Notes: generated by a model not told the origin, from the letters alone. Shown: positions 1 to 8,859, numbered from the stretch's first letter. The stretch: DNA of 64,000 nucleotides from Candidatus Ozemobacteraceae bacterium (GCA_035373905.1 DAOSOK010000007.1:101164-165163), one strand, 5' to 3'. Program-made: numbers and translations.

Positions 1-1332
1 ACCGGCACGTCGGGCACGGCGGAAAAAGCCGGCGATGCGCGGCTTCTGGTAACCGTCACCAGGTTCGGCACCTTCCTGAAATCGCCCGACAAGGAGCCGC
101 TCGAGTTTTTCCGGCGACTCGGCCGGATGCTCTCACCCCAACTCGACAAGTATCTCGACAAGCCGTATGACGCGGCCGATTTCGTTCCCGCCGAGACAAC
201 CGGCAAACCGGAAAAACCGAAGCCGATCAAGGCGGATGCCTGGACGGACGCGCAGAAGGCGGCCGTCGAGCAACTCAGGGGCAGACAGACGGAACTGCTC
301 GGCAACCTGATGAAAGCCGTCCCCTTCCCCAACGACGGTCTGCATCTGATCGCCGTCGCCGAACCGCATTCGCTTGTTGCACAGCTTGAGGCGCTCCTCG
401 AGAACCCTGAAGCGCAGGCGAAGCTGCGCCCCGGCCAGATGATGAAGCTTCAGACGAAATTCATCCCGTTCCTTCGCATGGCCGATGCCATCGGCGTCGT
501 GATGAGCCTTACTCCGGCCGGTTTCGCCCTCGAAATTCAGCTGCGCGGCGGGGAGACCTTCGCCGAGGCGATGCTGCCCGGGGGAAATCCTCCCGCGCCG
601 CTCACCTGTTCGAAATTCATCTTTCCGGATTCCCTCGTTTCCTTCGTCCAGGTCAGCCCGACCGTGTCGCCCGCGGAAACGATGCAAGCGCTCAGGGCGT
701 TTCCGCAAACGCGCATCGTCGAGAGTTATCTTGCCTCTGCCGGCCTCGAGTTCGAGCGGGACATCCTGTCGAACCCGGGTATCGAGTCTTTCGTCAACCT
801 CGACCTGATCCCGGCGGGGGACGGTGGGCTGCCCGACTTCCGGGCCGCCATCCGGGTGAAAGACCCACTCAAGCTGGTTTCCCTGATTCCTCAATTGAAA
901 CAGCTGGCCATGAGCGTCGGCGTAATGGTGACGCCGAATCTCGAGAAACGGCCAACGGCGAAGATCTCGTATTTTCTCCTCCCGACCATCGGGGTCCACG
1001 TCGGCATGCTCGGCGAGTATCTGCTGATTTCAACCAGCCGAGACTCGCTGTTGGGGCTCGCCGATCGGATCGAAAACGTCTCCGCCGGAAAGGAAGCCGG
1101 CTTTGCGGGCGTTCCGGCCGATGCCCATCGCTTCTGGAAAATTCGGTTCTGCCTCCTCAACGAACAGCTCCAGAAATTGCTCCAGTCGCCACTTCTCGCC
1201 GGCCGCGGGATCCCGCCGCTCTCGAACCTGAACGTCGCGAGCGAACTGGGCGACCTGATCATGGTCACCCGCATCAGAAACGACGGAATCAACATGCGGC
1301 TCGATCTTCCGGTCGCTTCCGCGGGGAAATGA
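1..1332 (+). CDS. Unknown protein, 5' end outside window
   Basis: The frame is open from the first base to the stop at 1330-1332, so the start lies upstream of the window. Codons before the first in-frame ATG (127) look coding (…RLLVTVTRFGTFLK…), so that ATG is probably internal. About 443 residues are visible. I do not recognise a family. The protein is rich in alternating hydrophobic strands and leucine-rich helices, with a short Lys/Pro linker (KPEKPKPIKA) near the visible start. There is no obvious membrane segment in the visible part. It ends 81 bases before the PhnD-like gene on the same strand, which has its own ribosome binding site. Confidence 0.8.
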   Translation, partial: TGTSGTAEKAGDARLLVTVTRFGTFLKSPDKEPLEFFRRLGRMLSPQLDKYLDKPYDAADFVPAETTGKPEKPKPIKADAWTDAQKAAVEQLRGRQTELLGNLMKAVPFPNDGLHLIAVAEPHSLVAQLEALLENPEAQAKLRPGQMMKLQTKFIPFLRMADAIGVVMSLTPAGFALEIQLRGGETFAEAMLPGGNPPAPLTCSKFIFPDSLVSFVQVSPTVSPAETMQALRAFPQTRIVESYLASAGLEFERDILSNPGIESFVNLDLIPAGDGGLPDFRAAIRVKDPLKLVSLIPQLKQLAMSVGVMVTPNLEKRPTAKISYFLLPTIGVHVGMLGEYLLISTSRDSLLGLADRIENVSAGKEAGFAGVPADAHRFWKIRFCLLNEQLQKLLQSPLLAGRGIPPLSNLNVASELGDLIMVTRIRNDGINMRLDLPVASAGK

Positions 1333-1413
1333 CGCACGTTTCCCCTCCTCGTTTTCAAACAGTCGCGTTCTATGCTATACATGAACGACAACACCTGAAT
1401 ACAGAGGCCTGAG

Positions 1414-2376
1414 ATGAGGAAACTTCGTTTAGCGGCGACAGTTCTCGGCGCGTGCGTGTTGTTTTTCGCACTGTTCACAAGCGGCTGCGGCGGCGGCAGC
1501 GCCCAGTCGGGCTCCCAGACGACGACCGCGCCGGCCGCCACCGTATCCCCCGCACAATCCGGAGGCGCCTACAAAGACACGGTCCTCAAGATCGGACGGA
1601 TTCCGTTCACCAACGCCACCGAGATGGTGAAGAAGCACGAAGGACTGTTGTCATACCTTCGCAACGAGCTCGGGGTGAAGGAAACACGCCTCGTGCTCGC
1701 CTCCGATTACAAGGGCATCATCAGCAAGCTAACCCGCGGGGAGATCGATATCGCCTGGATGGGCACGACGTCGTACGTCGAAGCCCTCGCCGATCCGAAG
1801 CAGAAGGCGGCGATGCGGCTCCTGGTCAAGCCCAGGCGGTTCAAAACGACCTCGTATCGCGGCATCATCATCGTCCGGCAGGACAGCGGCATCAAGAACC
1901 TCACCGACCTGAAAGGCAAAAAGGTCGCCTGGGTCGAGCAGGATTCGGCGTCGGGATATCTGTTCCCAAAGGCCCTGCTGCTCGAAGCGGGCGTCAATCC
2001 CGACAAGGACTTCGCGGAAGCGGGCTTCCTCGGCAAGCACGATGCGGTCGTTTTGGCCGTGCTTCTCGGCAAATACGATGCGGGCGCCTGCTACGACGAC
2101 GCGCGCAACACTCTCCGCGAAAAGGAAAAGATGAACGAGCTGACGATCCTCGCGACGACGCAGGATATCTCGAACGAGCCCATCGTCTGCCGATCCGACC
2201 TTCCCGAAGACATCATCGAGAAGATCAAGAAGGCCTTCCTGAAGCTCGACATCGAAAACCCGGCCTACAAGAAAGTTCTCGAGGACTGCACCGACGTGCA
2301 GGGCTTCACGGGCGCCCAGGAAAGCGATTACGAGTATGTCCAGCGTGTCCTGAACGTGCTTCAGGGCCAGAAATGA
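1414..2376 (+). CDS. PhnD-like periplasmic substrate-binding lipoprotein
   Basis: 320 residues. The N-terminus is a lipoprotein signal: basic MRKLR, a hydrophobic stretch, then lipobox FTSGC, so the mature protein is probably lipid-anchored in the envelope. The rest matches the PhnD/phosphate-phosphonate-type solute-binding family (IGRIPFTNATEM, GEIDIAWMGTTSYVEAL, LTDLKGKKVAWVEQDSASGY). GAGG lies 6 bases before the ATG. No ABC permease or ATPase follows. The next gene, 25 bases on, is a membrane diguanylate cyclase, so a sensory rather than a transport role is my inference. The ligand cannot be read from sequence; phosphate, phosphonate or another oxyanion are all possible. Confidence 0.85.
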   Translation: MRKLRLAATVLGACVLFFALFTSGCGGGSAQSGSQTTTAPAATVSPAQSGGAYKDTVLKIGRIPFTNATEMVKKHEGLLSYLRNELGVKETRLVLASDYKGIISKLTRGEIDIAWMGTTSYVEALADPKQKAAMRLLVKPRRFKTTSYRGIIIVRQDSGIKNLTDLKGKKVAWVEQDSASGYLFPKALLLEAGVNPDKDFAEAGFLGKHDAVVLAVLLGKYDAGACYDDARNTLREKEKMNELTILATTQDISNEPIVCRSDLPEDIIEKIKKAFLKLDIENPAYKKVLEDCTDVQGFTGAQESDYEYVQRVLNVLQGQK

Positions 2377-2401
2377 CGCACAGGAAACGGAAATCGGCCT
2401 C

Positions 2402-4189
2402 GTGAGCCAGTCGACGGCAATACGTTATCCGCTGAGGGCGAAGTTCATCCTCGGGATCACGTTGCTCGTCGGAATGATCATCGGGCTCACCTCGCTGAAC
2501 ACCTCGCAACACGAAGAGGCCCTCCTCACCCAGAGCATGGACCAGAGCGGCCTTCTTCTGAGTTCGACCCTTGCGCTCGCCTGCCAGGATCCGATGATCC
2601 GGCAGGCTTACGACGAGCTGATTCCCTACACCGAACGGATCATCCTGAACGGCGAGGACGTCAGGGAAATCGCGATCTTCGATCAGGACGGCAAATATCT
2701 CGCACACCGGGTGCGAGGCGACAGTTCCAGCCTACTCGGGCAGACTCTTCCCGACGACCAGCAGAAGCGGTACGGCGCCATCGAGACCTCGACGCGATTC
2801 GTCGATTCGTCGCAGAAGCAGGTGGAATACGCGGCACCGATCCTCGTCGGCTCTTCCCGCTTCGGCACCGTCTCCCTGAAATTCACGTTCGACCGCCTGT
2901 CTGCCTCGAAAGCGGTCAGCCGGCAACGCATTCTGCTGATCGCCTTCGCCGCCCTCCTGGCCGGCATCCTCCTTTCCGCCATCATGGCCCGCTTCATCAC
3001 CGCCAACCTCGACCGGCTCGTGGAAAGCACGCGGATCGTCACCGCGGGCGATCTGAGCCACCGTCTGCAGATCGACGCCTCGGACGAGATCGGCATGCTG
3101 TCCCAGCGGTTCAACGAGATGGTCACCAGTCTCGAAGCGAACGGCAAGGCGCTCGACCGCAAGATTTTCGAGATCGAGACGCTGTTCAAGGCGAGCCAGA
3201 CGATGAATTTCCAGAACGACACCGACAAGCTGATCCGCCAGCTCCTGGAAATGGCGACCTCGGCTCTCAAGGCGGAACGGGCCTCGCTCATGCTGCTGGT
3301 CGACCAGACCGACGAACTTTCGACCCGCATCGTCCTTGGCCTCGACGAGGCGGAAGAGGCCTCGTTGCCCTCGGAAACGCGCATCAAAAGTGGAGACGGC
3401 GTGGCCGGCACCGTCCTGAAAACGGGCCAGTCGATTCTCGTGAACGAGGGGTGCAACGACCCGATCTTCAAGAGTTACGACTCCACGGCGGCGTTCGAGC
3501 ACCGCATCCGGAACCTGCTTTCGGTTCCGCTGAAGGTGAAGGACCGCGTCACGGGCGTCGTGAACATCGTGAACAAGATGTCCGAGGAGGGGTTCAGCCC
3601 CGACGACCAGCGACTGATGGAGGCCCTTGCCCACCAGGCAGCCATGGCCGTCGAGCACGCCAGGCTGTATGAGCTGGCGATCACCGACGGCCTCACGAAG
3701 CTGTTCATCCACCGGTATTTCCAGGCCCGGCTCGACGAGGAGATCATGCGGGCCAAGCGATATCACACGACGGTTTCGCTCATCCTGTTCGACATCGACC
3801 ATTTCAAGAAGTTCAACGACACCTACGGACACCAACAGGGCGACATCGTCCTGATCGAAACGGCCAAACTGATCAAGCAGGCCGTCCGCGACACGGTCGA
3901 CATTCCCGCCCGATACGGCGGCGAGGAGTTTGCGATCATCCTTCCCGAGACCGACGCCAAGGGTGCCCAGCTGGTCGCCGAGCGTCTGCGCAAGACGGTC
4001 GAGTCCTACGATTATCCCGGCCAGGGAAAGGCCCTCAAAGTCACGATTTCGCTCGGCATCGCCAGCTTCCCCGATCACGCCAGCACCAAGCCGGTGCTGA
4101 TCAAGAAAGCCGACGTCGCCCTGTATGCGTGCAAGGAAAAGGGGCGCAACTGCTCGTCCATCTACAACGACTCGATGAGCGAAAAATAA
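2402..4189 (+). CDS. Membrane sensor diguanylate cyclase (HAMP-GAF-GGDEF)
   Basis: 595 residues from a GTG start 25 bases after the PhnD-like gene. Order: membrane helix at about 13-32, a periplasmic segment to about 174, second helix at about 175-200, HAMP linker to about 250, GAF domain at about 265-410, GGDEF domain at about 425-590. The active-site signature RYGGEEF is intact near residue 504, so it should make c-di-GMP from two GTP. LILFDIDHFKKFNDTYGH is the classic metal/substrate motif. It is coupled to the upstream binding protein and sits 1 base before the Dus gene, so the three are likely co-transcribed. The periplasmic half could receive the state of the lipoprotein; that link is inferred from position only. 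Confidence 0.92.
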   Translation: MSQSTAIRYPLRAKFILGITLLVGMIIGLTSLNTSQHEEALLTQSMDQSGLLLSSTLALACQDPMIRQAYDELIPYTERIILNGEDVREIAIFDQDGKYLAHRVRGDSSSLLGQTLPDDQQKRYGAIETSTRFVDSSQKQVEYAAPILVGSSRFGTVSLKFTFDRLSASKAVSRQRILLIAFAALLAGILLSAIMARFITANLDRLVESTRIVTAGDLSHRLQIDASDEIGMLSQRFNEMVTSLEANGKALDRKIFEIETLFKASQTMNFQNDTDKLIRQLLEMATSALKAERASLMLLVDQTDELSTRIVLGLDEAEEASLPSETRIKSGDGVAGTVLKTGQSILVNEGCNDPIFKSYDSTAAFEHRIRNLLSVPLKVKDRVTGVVNIVNKMSEEGFSPDDQRLMEALAHQAAMAVEHARLYELAITDGLTKLFIHRYFQARLDEEIMRAKRYHTTVSLILFDIDHFKKFNDTYGHQQGDIVLIETAKLIKQAVRDTVDIPARYGGEEFAIILPETDAKGAQLVAERLRKTVESYDYPGQGKALKVTISLGIASFPDHASTKPVLIKKADVALYACKEKGRNCSSIYNDSMSEK

Positions 4190-4190
4190 G

Positions 4191-5210
4191 GTGAACAGTC
4201 CCGACCCCCTGATTTCGCCGCTCGAGATCGGCGGCGTGCGGATTCTCAACAATCTCGTGCTGGCCCCGATGGCCGGTGTGGCGGACGGTCCTTTCCGTCG
4301 CATCTGCGCGCAGTTGGGAGCCGGCCTCACCGTCTCGGAACTCGTCAGCGCGCGCGGCTTGTTGAACGAGAACGGGCCGACGCACGATCTCATTTCGTTC
4401 ACCGGCCAGCCCCGCCCCTACGCCGTCCAGATTTTCGGAAGCGACCCCGCGACGATGGCCGAAGCCGCGCGGCGGGTCGAGGCGATGGGCGTCTGCGATA
4501 TGATAGATATAAATATGGGATGTCCCGTCGCGAAGGTCGTGAAGACCGGCGCTGGGGCGGCCCTGATGAGGAACCCGCCGCTCGCCGCATCGATCATCCG
4601 GAGCGTTCGGGCGGCGGTCCGGCTGCCCGTGACCGTGAAGTGCCGGATCGGCTGGTGCCAGTCGCAGATCAACGTGAAAGACTTCGTGAAGATGGCCGTC
4701 GCCGAGGGCGCGGCCGCCGTCGCCGTCCACGCCCGCACGAAGGAGGCCATGTACACCGGCATCGCCGACTGGCGCCATCTCGAAGGGCTCGCCGACTGCT
4801 GCGGCAAGATTCCTTTCATCGCGAACGGCGATCTGACGGACCGCGCGGCGCTCGAACGGGTTCGCGAGATCTCGGGCTGCGCCGGGTTCATGATCGGCCG
4901 GCCCGCGATCGGCAAGCCCTGGATTTTCTCGGAACTTCTGGGCGAGCCCGTCTCGAACGATCCGGCGGAGCGCCACACGATCTTCCGCAGGCATTTTATA
5001 GAAGCTATTATGGAACACGGATCGCGCGGCGTCCCCCTGTTCCGCGTGCACCTGTTCGCGTATCTGCGAAACTATCCGCACGCCGCGGCGATGCGCCGCA
5101 GGCTGTGCTCGGAGCACGATCCCGCCATCGTCAGGGACCTGGGAGCGGAGTTTTATCTCGGGGCCACGATTCCGGACTGGCTGAACTACGCGGAGGAACG
5201 GGAAGGCTGA
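4191..5210 (+). CDS. dus: tRNA-dihydrouridine synthase (DusB-like)
   Basis: 339 residues from a GTG start directly after the cyclase stop codon. An FMN-dependent TIM-barrel enzyme that reduces uridine to dihydrouridine in the D-loop of tRNA. Visible family marks: LAPMAGVADGPFRR near the start, the catalytic cysteine in DINMGCPVAKV (Cys111), VHARTKEAMYTG, IPFIANGD and the FMN-phosphate region GFMIGRPAIGKPW. Length is normal for DusB-type proteins. It is housekeeping and probably rides on the upstream signalling operon. The exact Dus subgroup is not certain from motifs alone. Confidence 0.92.
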   Translation: MNSPDPLISPLEIGGVRILNNLVLAPMAGVADGPFRRICAQLGAGLTVSELVSARGLLNENGPTHDLISFTGQPRPYAVQIFGSDPATMAEAARRVEAMGVCDMIDINMGCPVAKVVKTGAGAALMRNPPLAASIIRSVRAAVRLPVTVKCRIGWCQSQINVKDFVKMAVAEGAAAVAVHARTKEAMYTGIADWRHLEGLADCCGKIPFIANGDLTDRAALERVREISGCAGFMIGRPAIGKPWIFSELLGEPVSNDPAERHTIFRRHFIEAIMEHGSRGVPLFRVHLFAYLRNYPHAAAMRRRLCSEHDPAIVRDLGAEFYLGATIPDWLNYAEEREG

Positions 5211-5216
5211 CCCGCG

Positions 5217-6086
5217 TCACTCCTCTTCTTCGTCGTGTTCCGGCGCCGCCGGCGGCGGCTCGTCGGCGAGAATCTCCTCGCGAATGTCCATGATTTCCGG
5301 ATTGTCGGGCCACATCTCGAGAGCTTTTTCGACGCGCGCGAGCGCCTGCTGGCGGTCGCCCTCGTAGAACAGGTAGAGCGCGGCCAGCGCGAGGGCCTCG
5401 GCGTCGCCGGGGTCGAGCCTGACGACGTGCTCGAAATCCGAGAGCGCTTCGGCGAACTCGCCCATCGCCCCGAAGCAGTGACCGCGGTTGAAAAGATAAT
5501 CGGGATGTTCCGGGTGGATCCGGACTGCTTCGTTGAACATTTCGAGCGCTCTCGCCGGGTCTTCCATGTTGAGGTAGCAGTAGCCGATGCGGTTGAGCAG
5601 GTCGGGATACTTCGGGTCCGTTTCCTGGTCGTCGACTTCGCGATACTGGCCGAGCGCTCGGTTCCATTCGCCCCGAATCTCGAAGATCTTGCCGTACACG
5701 AGGCGGGCCGGCAGGAGTTTCGGCTGAGTCGCGAGAATCTCCTTGACGATCGCGATTGCCCGTTCTTCAGCGCCGACGGCGGCGAGCGTCTCGGCGTATC
5801 CCAGGCGAGCGTCGGTCTGGTCGGGGGCGATCAGGACCGCCGCCGCGAAACCCTGGATGGCGTTTCCGTATGCGCCCATGTCGAGGGCGCAGCAGCCCAT
5901 GCCGTAATGCACCTGGTACGCGATCGGGAACCTGTGCCCGATCCGTTCGAGAAGCCGGTAGGCGTAGTCGATGTCGCCCATGCGGCGCAATTCGAGCGTC
6001 CGTTCGAAGGCGCGATCGAGAAACGCCTTCTCGCGAGCCGCCTGAGAGCCGGGGCCTTTCCGCTTCGCTGGATTCCGATTTTTCAT
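5217..6086 (-). CDS. TPR-repeat protein with acidic tail
   Basis: 289 residues on the minus strand, converging with dus with a 6-base gap. The start has GGAG 8 bases upstream. After a basic N-terminus (KNRNPAKRKGPG) there are several tandem tetratricopeptide repeats (for example DLLNRIGYCYLNMEDPARAL, LFNRGHCFGAMGEFAEALSD and ALAALYLFYEGDRQQALARV). It ends in a strongly acidic run, HDEEEE. There is no signal peptide or membrane helix, so it should be cytosolic. TPR arrays bind partner proteins; the partner is unknown here. Confidence 0.85.
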   Translation of the reverse strand: MKNRNPAKRKGPGSQAAREKAFLDRAFERTLELRRMGDIDYAYRLLERIGHRFPIAYQVHYGMGCCALDMGAYGNAIQGFAAAVLIAPDQTDARLGYAETLAAVGAEERAIAIVKEILATQPKLLPARLVYGKIFEIRGEWNRALGQYREVDDQETDPKYPDLLNRIGYCYLNMEDPARALEMFNEAVRIHPEHPDYLFNRGHCFGAMGEFAEALSDFEHVVRLDPGDAEALALAALYLFYEGDRQQALARVEKALEMWPDNPEIMDIREEILADEPPPAAPEHDEEEE

Positions 6087-6154
6087 GGTTTCTTCTCCGG
6101 ATTTGAAAAATTACCGCAAATGCGGCTCCGATGCAAGCGCCGTGAATCATCGCG

Positions 6155-6183
6155 TTGACAGGGTGGGAACTCGATGCTAGGAT
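6155..6183 (+). promoter_or_regulatory. Sigma70-type promoter for the CNB-MCP gene
   Basis: TTGACA (6155-6160), 17-base spacer, TAGGAT (6178-6183). It lies 79 bases before the ATG at 6262. The same -10 hexamer recurs at 22996-23001. Confidence 0.7.
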
Positions 6184-6261
6184 TAGGGTTTGCCGGGGCT
6201 CGACCGGGAGCTCCGGAACGTTTTATATTGATTGATATATGAAAGGTCCCTCCTCGACGCG

Positions 6262-6945
6262 ATGTCCGAAATCGACAAGGTCCAGTTTCTCCGCCAGGTC
6301 TCCCTCTTCCGCAGCCTGTCCGACAAGGCGCTGCTGGACCTGTCGGCGATCACCGTGGAGCAGACCATTCCCGCCAAGACGACCGTATTCAAGGAAGGCG
6401 ACCCCGGGGACGCCCTCTACATGATCAAGAGCGGCAAGGCGAACATCACCAAGCGCAACAGCAGCGGCGTCGAGTCGGTTCTCCTCACCCTCGGCAAGGA
6501 TTCCGTCATCGGGGAGATGGCCGTCATCGATGATCAACCGAGATCCGCCTCGGTCGTGACGGTCCAGGACACCACGTTTCTGATCATCACGAAGAACGAC
6601 TTCAAGGACCTTCTCGGCAGCACGCCCGAAATCTCGTTCCAGATTCTCAAACTGATGACCGACCGGCTCCGCAACACGAACATGCACCTGCGCGAGCTCG
6701 AGGCGTCGGCCAACCAGATGCAGGAGGTCATCCGCGTCATCACCAAGATCGCCCGCAAGAGCAATCTCCTGTCGCTGAACGCATCGATCGAGGCCGCGCG
6801 CGTCGGCGACGCCGGGCGGGCGTTTTCCGTCGTTGCCTCCGAGATGAAGAAGCTCGCCGAAGACTCGGCCCTCGAAGCGCAAAAGATCGACAAACTCCTG
6901 GAAACGCTCCAGACGAAGACAAAAGCCCTGGCGATGATGAAGTGA
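6262..6945 (+). CDS. Soluble cyclic-nucleotide-binding protein with MCP-like signalling tip
   Basis: 227 residues. I chose ATG 6262; a TTG 30 bases earlier is in frame but less likely. Residues about 10-125 form a CNB (CAP/PKA-type) domain: IPAKTTVFKEGDPGDALYMI, VIGEMAVIDDQPRSA. The rest is helical and matches the cytoplasmic hairpin tip of methyl-accepting chemotaxis proteins: NLLSLNASIEAARVGDAGRA followed by FSVVASEMKKLAEDSA. There is no membrane segment, HAMP or periplasmic domain, so this would be a cytosolic, very short receptor-like protein gated by a nucleotide or another ligand. A CheA/CheW partner is not in the window. The HTH of CRP proteins is absent. Confidence 0.88.
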   Translation: MSEIDKVQFLRQVSLFRSLSDKALLDLSAITVEQTIPAKTTVFKEGDPGDALYMIKSGKANITKRNSSGVESVLLTLGKDSVIGEMAVIDDQPRSASVVTVQDTTFLIITKNDFKDLLGSTPEISFQILKLMTDRLRNTNMHLRELEASANQMQEVIRVITKIARKSNLLSLNASIEAARVGDAGRAFSVVASEMKKLAEDSALEAQKIDKLLETLQTKTKALAMMK

Positions 6946-7003
6946 CCCCGGCCCGAAGCACGTAAAACCCAGAGAGGCCGGAAACGGCTTCAAGGAGGCG
7001 AGA

Positions 7004-7396
7004 ATGACCCAGTATAAATCCCAGATCCAGAACCTGTTCCTCTCGATGTGCCGCAAGAAGCATCAGCCGTGCGAAGTCGTGCTGAACACCGGCACGACGC
7101 TTCGGGGAAAGCTGAAGAGCTACGACCAGTTCTCGATCACTCTTTCCTTCAAGGACAAGATCGAGGTCATCTATAAATCGGCGATCCTGTTCATCACGGC
7201 GATGCAGCGCAAGCCCCGGCCCGTAGCCCGAAGGCCCTACGGCATCTCCGCCGGCCCGTCCGCGGGCCCCCGGCGCGCCCCGTCCGACAGGCCCGACCGC
7301 CCCGTGCGCCCGCCCGCGCCCCGGACCCCCCCCGGGTATGACGACTCGGGGGATATATCGGACCCGCCGCCGCCCAGGAAAACGCCCCGGTCCTGA
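7004..7396 (+). CDS. hfq: Hfq-like RNA chaperone with long Pro/Arg tail
   Basis: 130 residues, preceded by AAGGAGG. Residues about 8-70 fit the Sm fold of Hfq: QNLFLSMCRKKHQPCEVVLN, then the Sm1 core TTLRGKLKSYDQFSITLSF and an Sm2 variant VIYKSAILFITA (usual form YKHAIS). Hfq hexamers pair small RNAs with mRNAs. The Lys/Arg- and Pro-rich C-terminus from about residue 72 is longer than in many bacteria and looks disordered; its role is unknown. The Sm2 His is replaced by Ser. An 11-bp terminator follows the stop codon, so it is transcribed alone or as the last gene. Confidence 0.82.
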   Translation: MTQYKSQIQNLFLSMCRKKHQPCEVVLNTGTTLRGKLKSYDQFSITLSFKDKIEVIYKSAILFITAMQRKPRPVARRPYGISAGPSAGPRRAPSDRPDRPVRPPAPRTPPGYDDSGDISDPPPPRKTPRS

Positions 7397-7408
7397 ACAA
7401 GCACGACG

Positions 7409-7448
7409 ACTCGCCGGAAGCCCATAGGATTCCGGCGAGTTTTCTTTT
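7409..7448 (+). terminator. Intrinsic terminator after hfq
   Basis: Perfect 11-bp stem ACTCGCCGGAA (7409-7419) with TTCCGGCGAGT (7430-7440), 10-base loop, then TTTCTTTT. Confidence 0.85.
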
Positions 7449-7519
7449 GCGTTCCTCAGGAATTCTCTCCTCCCTGCCGATACGTGAGATGATCGTCTGC
7501 CCGCCGAAGGAGGAATCGC

Positions 7520-8509
7520 ATGCAGTATCTGTGTCCGCGCTGTGACGCATCATTTTCAAGTCAGGACATCCAGTGCCCGTCCTGCGGATACATCTGGCTC
7601 GTTCCCTGCTCCTCGTGCGGGAAGCCCAACATTCGCGCCGCGAAGTTCTGCGGCCGGTGCGGGGAGTCAATGTCCAGGGTTTCGCGCATCTGGAACCGGA
7701 TCTGCAGGCACTTCTCCAGGCCGTTCGGCTACAATGCCAGGCAGATCGGAACCGGATTCGCGTTCGGCGGACTGCTCGCCTTCTTCGCCTTCGGTTCTCT
7801 GGGCATGACCAGCCCGAACCATCGAGCCATCGCACCTGCCGAAGGCATGGCGGGCGTATCCCAGCCGGGCGTCGCGGACCAGGTTTCGGGCGTCGACTGC
7901 CTGACCGGGCTTCGTGACTGGCGGAACGATGCGGGCGAGGCTACGCGGGAGGCTTCCCTGAAGGACCTGATGCAGGTCGGCCGGAAAGTGCTGGACGGTC
8001 TTTCGGAAGACGGCACGGACGGTTCTCCGGCCGACTCGTCCAAGGACGCCGACAAGATCAGGTATCTTCAGGGCCTCCGTTCGGGACTTTCGGCAGAAGA
8101 GGGGAAGCCTCTCAGGCGCGGCGACGTCGCCCTGTTTTTCTACCGGATCGCGGGGAGCAACCTGAACGTGTCGCTCAGGGCGTTTCCGGAGACGACGTAT
8201 TCCGACATTCCGAGGCACCACTACATGACCGTTCCCGTGCGCACGCTCGAAAGTCTGGGAGTGCGCATCGCGCGAAACGACGCCGTTTTCGGAAGCGATG
8301 ACGCCATGACGGTCGGAAGTCTGGGGAAAATAGCGGCCGATTTTTTATCCCAGGCAAAGCTCCTCAGGAAATCCGACGATGAAAAGAAGAACACCAGGCA
8401 ACGCCCGTCCAGGAAGGCGAAACCCCAGACGGCAAAATCCGCCCCCATCCTTCTTCATCACGAGCTCCATGAAAACGGCACCTGCAAATGCGGTGCTCTT
8501 CTCAACTGA
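7520..8509 (+). CDS. Double zinc-ribbon membrane protein with SLH-like C-terminus
   Basis: 329 residues, preceded by GAAGGAGG. The N-terminus has two zinc ribbons made of four CxxC pairs (Cys5/8, 19/22, 30/33, 44/47). A hydrophobic segment at about residues 78-98 (GTGFAFGGLLAFFAFGSLGM) should cross the membrane once. The C-terminal half holds an S-layer-homology-like stretch (FPETTYSDIPRHHYMTVPV then LESLGVRIARNDAVFGSDD), followed by a Lys/Arg-rich segment and a last CxC (CKCGAL). A cytosolic zinc ribbon joined to an external SLH-like region suggests envelope sensing or anchoring; this is inference. No named family. Confidence 0.75.
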   Translation: MQYLCPRCDASFSSQDIQCPSCGYIWLVPCSSCGKPNIRAAKFCGRCGESMSRVSRIWNRICRHFSRPFGYNARQIGTGFAFGGLLAFFAFGSLGMTSPNHRAIAPAEGMAGVSQPGVADQVSGVDCLTGLRDWRNDAGEATREASLKDLMQVGRKVLDGLSEDGTDGSPADSSKDADKIRYLQGLRSGLSAEEGKPLRRGDVALFFYRIAGSNLNVSLRAFPETTYSDIPRHHYMTVPVRTLESLGVRIARNDAVFGSDDAMTVGSLGKIAADFLSQAKLLRKSDDEKKNTRQRPSRKAKPQTAKSAPILLHHELHENGTCKCGALLN

Positions 8510-8648
8510 GCGGTTCGGCCGTCCCGCACCGTCACACAGCCGGCTGTTCCAATTCAGGGACTGCTCCGGCTCGCGCGCCCGATGGCATCCGGAAGTGATC
8601 GCGGCGCCCCATCACTGAGAGCGCAAACCGCGGGAAGATACCCCGTAC

Positions 8649-8706
8649 GCCCTGAGCCTGTCGAAGGGCGAGAGCCCTCGTGCTTCGACTTGCTCAGCAC
8701 GAACGG
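8649..8706. repeat. Dispersed palindromic repeat, copy 1
   Basis: Core CGCCCTGAGCCTGTCGAAGG, then a spacer, then an imperfect inverted arm GCTTCGACTTGCTCAGC. Nearly the same as copy 2, 150 bases away. Confidence 0.8.
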
Positions 8707-8800
8707 AGACACGAAGCTGGTTTTTGATATGCAGGACTCAATAGGCGACAACTATCGCGTGTGAAATATATCGTATGCGCCCTAACATGATACGGCCATT

Positions 8801-8859
8801 CGCCCTGAGCCTGTCGAAGGGCGAGAGCTTTCGTGCTTCGACAAGCTCAGCACGAACGG
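8801..8859. repeat. Dispersed palindromic repeat, copy 2
   Basis: Begins with the same 20 bases as copy 1; the inverted arm is GCTTCGACAAGCTCAGC. The two arms can form a hairpin around the GGCGAGAG region. Confidence 0.82.

Noticed and set aside
6232..6261. TTG start for the CNB-MCP protein
   Set aside because: ATG 6262 starts the protein right at its first helix, and TTG would add ten unlikely residues.
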